Source of the DNA: UBA1926 sp036732005
GTDB lineage: Bacteria; Planctomycetota; Phycisphaerae; Phycisphaerales; UBA1924
Assembly (NCBI GenBank): GCA_036732005.1
Contig: DAINDF010000016.1
Coordinates: forward strand, 1 to 64,000
Direction: 5' to 3'
Length of the DNA stretch: 64,000 bases
Shown here: piece by piece, positions 61,218 to 64,000 of the stretch
Layout: every line of letters begins with the position of its first letter
Position numbering within the stretch: position 1 is the first letter of the stretch
Position numbers and translations under genes: made by a program
The notes under the pieces: generated by a model
Databases searched by the model: none
The model's input: the letters and a program-made list of their open reading frames with translations, nothing else
What the model was told of the DNA's origin: nothing

Positions 61218-62501
61218 TCAGTCCCAGGTGTTCATCGGCCCGCTCTTGCGGTCCTGCTCCGCGGCCTGCCGAACCTCCCCGGGCGCGAAGTGGTCCTGTC
61301 GCCACGACTCGGGGTAGGCCGCGTCGTCGAGGCCCAGCGCGAACTTCGTCGGGAACAGCGGCCTGAAGGTGTCGCACATCACCGCGAGCTCGTTCGTGTA
61401 CTTCATCCCCAGCGAGGCCTCGACCGTCCCCGGGTGCGGGCCGTGCGGGATGCCCTGCGGGTGCAGGCTGACCGACCCGCTCTCGATCCCGCGGCGGGCC
61501 TTGTAGTTCCCCTCGACATAGTAAAGAACCTCGTCCGAATCGAGGTTCGAGTGGTTGTAGGGCACCGGGATCGCCTCGGGGTGGAAGTCCAGCGCCCGCG
61601 GGCAGAACGAGCAGATCACGAAGTTGTGCGCCTCGAAGGTCTGGTGGATCGGGGGCGGCATGTGCAGCTTCCCCGTGATCGGCGCGAAATCGTCCACATT
61701 GAAGCAGTACGGGTAGTAGCACCCGTCCCAGCCCACGACATCCAGCGGGTGATACGGATACACATACCGGTGCACCCGGTCCCGCGCCTTGATCCGGACC
61801 TCGAAGTCCCCCCGCTCGTCGAAGGTCATCGGCATCTCGGGCACCCGCAGGTCACGCTCGCAGTAGGGCGAGTGCTCGAGGAACTGCGCCGAGGTCTTCG
61901 ACACATACCGCGGCGGCGGCTCGATGTGGCTCGTGTTCATCACCTCGAAGAGCACGAACTTCCCAAGCGGCATCTGCGAGGCGCTCACCCCCGCCGGCCT
62001 CTCGCCCTCACCCAGCGGGTTGAACTCGATCTTGTAGATCGTCCCCTTCGGGATCACGATGTAGTCCTTCGGGCCGAACTTCAGCGTCCCGAACATCGTC
62101 CGCAGCGTGCCCGACCCGTAGTGCACGAACCAGCACTCATCCCCCTGGCCGTTCTTGAAGTGATACCCCATCTGCTCCGCGGGGACGCACACCGACATCT
62201 CGACATCCGCGTTGCCAAGGATTACCCGCCGCCCCGTGACCGCGTCCCCCTCGGCGCCCACCGGCTGCGTCCGGATGTGACGCATCCGCATCACATCCGT
62301 CTCCACGAACTCCGTCTTCGTCGAGTACATCGTCTCCCACCCCGAAACCTGCGTCGGCGGGTGGATGTGGTACAGCGTGCTCGTCGGGCCGACGAACCCC
62401 TCCGTCCCGAAGACCTCCTCCGAGTACAACGCCCCGTCGGGCCGACGGAACTGCACATGACGCTTCTTCGGGACCTCGCCGAGTCGAAGGTAATAGGGCA
62501 T
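61218..62501 (-). CDS. hmgA: Homogentisate 1,2-dioxygenase
   Basis: 427 residues. Opens the ring of homogentisate in tyrosine/phenylalanine degradation, using Fe(II). The cupin metal site is recognisable: YNHSNLDSDEVLYYVEGN, GSVSLHPQGIPHGPHPG, and MKYTNELAVMCDTF. The N-terminal half has HIHPPTQV and the phenolic pocket region FWVHYGSGTL-like WFVHYGSGTLRTM. Length is near the bacterial norm. No fumarylacetoacetase or hppD gene is adjacent, so the pathway must be dispersed. Some family members take other ring substrates; the motifs here favour homogentisate. Confidence 0.88.
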   Translation of the reverse strand: MPYYLRLGEVPKKRHVQFRRPDGALYSEEVFGTEGFVGPTSTLYHIHPPTQVSGWETMYSTKTEFVETDVMRMRHIRTQPVGAEGDAVTGRRVILGNADVEMSVCVPAEQMGYHFKNGQGDECWFVHYGSGTLRTMFGTLKFGPKDYIVIPKGTIYKIEFNPLGEGERPAGVSASQMPLGKFVLFEVMNTSHIEPPPRYVSKTSAQFLEHSPYCERDLRVPEMPMTFDERGDFEVRIKARDRVHRYVYPYHPLDVVGWDGCYYPYCFNVDDFAPITGKLHMPPPIHQTFEAHNFVICSFCPRALDFHPEAIPVPYNHSNLDSDEVLYYVEGNYKARRGIESGSVSLHPQGIPHGPHPGTVEASLGMKYTNELAVMCDTFRPLFPTKFALGLDDAAYPESWRQDHFAPGEVRQAAEQDRKSGPMNTWD

Positions 62502-62660
62502 GGCTCACCGATCTCCGATGCGGGACGACAAATCTCGCCCGCCCCGCTCGCAATCGGGGCGGTCCGGTCGATCCTAGCGGAGCCGCTCTGGGCCAGCACA
62601 GAATCGGCTCGACGAATTCTTCAACCCGGCGACGGCCCTCATTCCCCGCGCCCGCCGATA

Positions 62661-63095
62661 ATGACACGCCAGATGCGCCGCGCTCCCGTCGCCATCCTCG
62701 CCCTCCTCGCCGCCGCGGGCCCCGCGCTCGCCGAGCCCAAGCACGGCCGGCAACTCACCGGCGGGGACGACTTCGTCTGGCTCTCTTCCCTTTTCCCCAT
62801 CCAGGACTGGGTCTCCTACGCCCGTGAGGAGCATGTCCGCCTCCGGGCCGATCTCTGGACCCTCTCCCCGCGTGCCGACGGGACCTGCGGCAATGTCACG
62901 GTCGATCCCGAAACGCCGCGGGAACTCACACCCCCGGGTCTGGTCGATCTCCACTGCTTTCATCTCGCCCCGTTCGCCGCGATCGCGCCCAGCCGCTGCC
63001 GCGACCTGCTCCCCGCGAGCCACCCGCCGCTCCGCTACCACGCCGAGTTCGGGGTCACGCTGACCGCCCTGAACGCCCCCCAGGCCCTCCCCTGA
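62661..63095 (+). CDS. Small secreted protein of unknown function
   Basis: 144 residues. A signal peptide (RRAPVAILALLAAAGPALA) precedes a soluble region containing HGRQLTGGDDFVWLSSLFPIQDW, three cysteines (CGNV, HCFH, SRCRD) and no known motif. The odd cysteine number leaves one unpaired unless it pairs between molecules. ATG 62661 is the start that exposes the signal peptide. It lies divergent from hmgA and convergent with gmhA. Function unknown. Confidence 0.68.
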   Translation: MTRQMRRAPVAILALLAAAGPALAEPKHGRQLTGGDDFVWLSSLFPIQDWVSYAREEHVRLRADLWTLSPRADGTCGNVTVDPETPRELTPPGLVDLHCFHLAPFAAIAPSRCRDLLPASHPPLRYHAEFGVTLTALNAPQALP

Positions 63096-63101
63096 CCGGC
63101 C

Positions 63102-63680
63102 CTACGCCGCGAGCCGGGCCTCGATCCCCGCCACCAGCGCGTGCAGGGCCAGCATGTGCAGTTCCTGGATCCGGTCCGCCGTCTCCCCGGGCGCCACGAT
63201 CTCGTGCCCGCACAACCCCCGCAGCACCCCGCCCCCCTTGCCCAGCAGCCCCACCGTCAGCAGCCCCATCTCGTTCCCCGCGTCCACCGCCCGCAGAATG
63301 TTCCGGCTGTTCCCGCTCGTCGAGAGCACCACCAGCGCATCCCCTCTCCGCCCCAGCGCCCGGACCCACCGGGCGAACACCTGCTCGTACCCGTAGTCGT
63401 TCGCCGTGCAGGTCAGGTGCCCCGGGTCCACGCACGCCAGGGCCGCGATCGGCGCCCGGTCCGCCCGGAACCGGCCCGTCAACTCCTCGCAGAAGTGCAT
63501 CGCGTCCGCCGCCGACCCCCCGTTCCCGCACGCCAAGATCTTCCCCCGGCCGCGCACGCACGCCGCGAGCCCGTCGGCGATCCGTTCCAGCGCGCCCGCG
63601 GTGGCGGCGCTGGCGAACCGCTCCAACGCAACCCGCGCGTCATCCAACTCCCCGGCCATCCCTCTCGGCAGCGTTCCCAT
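63102..63680 (-). CDS. gmhA: Phosphoheptose isomerase-like SIS protein
   Basis: 192 residues. SIS-domain isomerase converting sedoheptulose 7-phosphate to D-glycero-heptose 7-phosphate for lipopolysaccharide or S-layer heptose. Motifs: GKILACGNGGSAADAMHFCEEL, LACVDPGHLTCTANDYGYEQVF, LVVLSTSGNSRNILRAV, and catalytic Glu/His region ETADRIQELHMLALHAL. ATG 63680 or the in-frame ATG at 63659 (MAGELDDAR) could be the start. No other heptose genes are adjacent. DiaA-type regulators share the fold, but the ENDYGYE-like loop favours GmhA. Confidence 0.9.
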   Translation of the reverse strand: MGTLPRGMAGELDDARVALERFASAATAGALERIADGLAACVRGRGKILACGNGGSAADAMHFCEELTGRFRADRAPIAALACVDPGHLTCTANDYGYEQVFARWVRALGRRGDALVVLSTSGNSRNILRAVDAGNEMGLLTVGLLGKGGGVLRGLCGHEIVAPGETADRIQELHMLALHALVAGIEARLAA

Positions 63681-63697
63681 GCCGCGAGCGTATCACG

Positions 63698-63729
63698 AAA
63701 AAAAGACCCCCGGCCGTTCGCCGGGGGTC
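63698..63729 (-). terminator. Intrinsic terminator of the dockerin-tailed gene
   Basis: Stem GACCCCCGGC/GCCGGGGGTC with a 5-nt loop (63705-63729), followed on the minus strand by seven Ts (63698-63704). It lies 30 nt beyond the stop of the gene at 63760. Confidence 0.9.
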
Positions 63730-63759
63730 GGGCGATTCAAACCGATTCCCGGTCCCGGT

Positions 63760-64000
63760 TCAGGGGCAGCCCTGCATGAACGCCTGCACGAACGCCGACA
63801 GGTCCGCCAGGTCGAACACCCCAGCGGGCGCCGCCAGGTCCGCCGCCGGGTCCTGCGCCATGAACGCGGTGATGAACCCGCTGATGTCCCCGAGGTCCAG
63901 CACCCCGTAGGGCTCGGCGAGGTCCGCCGGGTTGCACCCCGCCGGGCCCTCGCACACATCGAACTGGCCGTTCCCGTTGTCGTCCGCGCAGTCCGTGTCC
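63760..64000 (-). CDS. C-terminal end of a secreted protein with GC-type dockerin-like tail
   Basis: Only the last 79 codons are in the window; the 5' part is beyond the right edge. After an Asp/Asn/Cys-rich stretch (DTDCADDNGNGQFDVCEG), typical of planctomycete calcium-binding repeats, come two dockerin-like repeats (VLDLGDISGFITAFMAQ and VFDLADLSAFVQAFMQG) ending GCP. The tail matches that of the protein at 8719 closely. The main domain is unseen. A strong terminator follows the stop. Confidence 0.85.
   Translation of the reverse strand, partial: DTDCADDNGNGQFDVCEGPAGCNPADLAEPYGVLDLGDISGFITAFMAQDPAADLAAPAGVFDLADLSAFVQAFMQGCP

Overview
The window is GC-rich bacterial DNA with a strong preference for G or C at third codon positions. 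It most likely comes from a planctomycete, probably Phycisphaerae/Phycisphaerales. The evidence is two secreted proteins with the two-repeat C-terminal dockerin-like tail that ends in GCP, Tat-exported Gfo/Idh/MocA oxidoreductases, several DUF1080 proteins, a tricorn-type protease, and a large cluster of type IV pilus / type II secretion-like genes. This assignment is inferred from gene content; there is no rRNA in the window.

Positions 1-8.6 kb: a minus-strand succinyl-CoA synthetase pair (sucC, sucD) is split by a GxxExxY nuclease-fold gene inside imperfect inverted repeats. sucC also contains a poly-G/N assembly scar. Then come a secreted esterase, an S41 protease, two small paralogous unknown proteins, an EamA transporter and thiG.

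Positions 8.7-24 kb: an FG-GAP-like secreted protein with the dockerin-like tail, mscL, and the three-gene proton-translocating transhydrogenase operon (pntAA-pntAB-pntB). A carbamate kinase lies divergent from a cyclic-2,3-diphosphoglycerate-synthetase-like protein that overlaps an ornithine carbamoyltransferase. A pair of unrecognised paralogues follows, then a persulfide-type MBL-rhodanese protein with a DUF2892 partner, a pseudouridine synthase-methyltransferase fusion, and a stand-alone CoaB.

Positions 24.3-43.2 kb: one plus-strand cluster of pilus/secretion genes. It holds two PilB/GspE ATPases, PilT, PilC/GspF, four large pseudopilin-like proteins with overlapping start and stop codons, and a GspK-like protein of about 2240 residues. 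One pseudopilin carries a stretch of foreign-looking base composition. A tRNA-Pro(TGG) follows.

Positions 43.4-61 kb: a KamA-family radical SAM protein. Next is a region that resembles the known 3-keto-glycoside route: DUF1080 hydrolase, NHS-type MFS transporter, two exported oxidoreductases and a TIM-barrel epimerase. An ApbE flavin transferase and a one-haem membrane protein sit inside the same operon. Then a tricorn-type protease, an EboD-like sugar-phosphate cyclase overlapping an SDR gene, a DUF486 protein and a second two-domain DUF1080 protein. Two palindromic intergenic repeat families occur at about 14.4, 17.9 and 60.8-61.1 kb.

Positions 61.2-64 kb: homogentisate dioxygenase, a small secreted protein, a GmhA-type isomerase, and the 3' end of another dockerin-tailed protein with a clear terminator. 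There is no CRISPR array, recognisable insertion sequence or rRNA gene. The strongest candidates for something undescribed are the electron-transfer genes inside the 3-keto-glycoside operon, the giant GspK-like protein, the palindromic repeats, and the GxxExxY cassette in sucCD.
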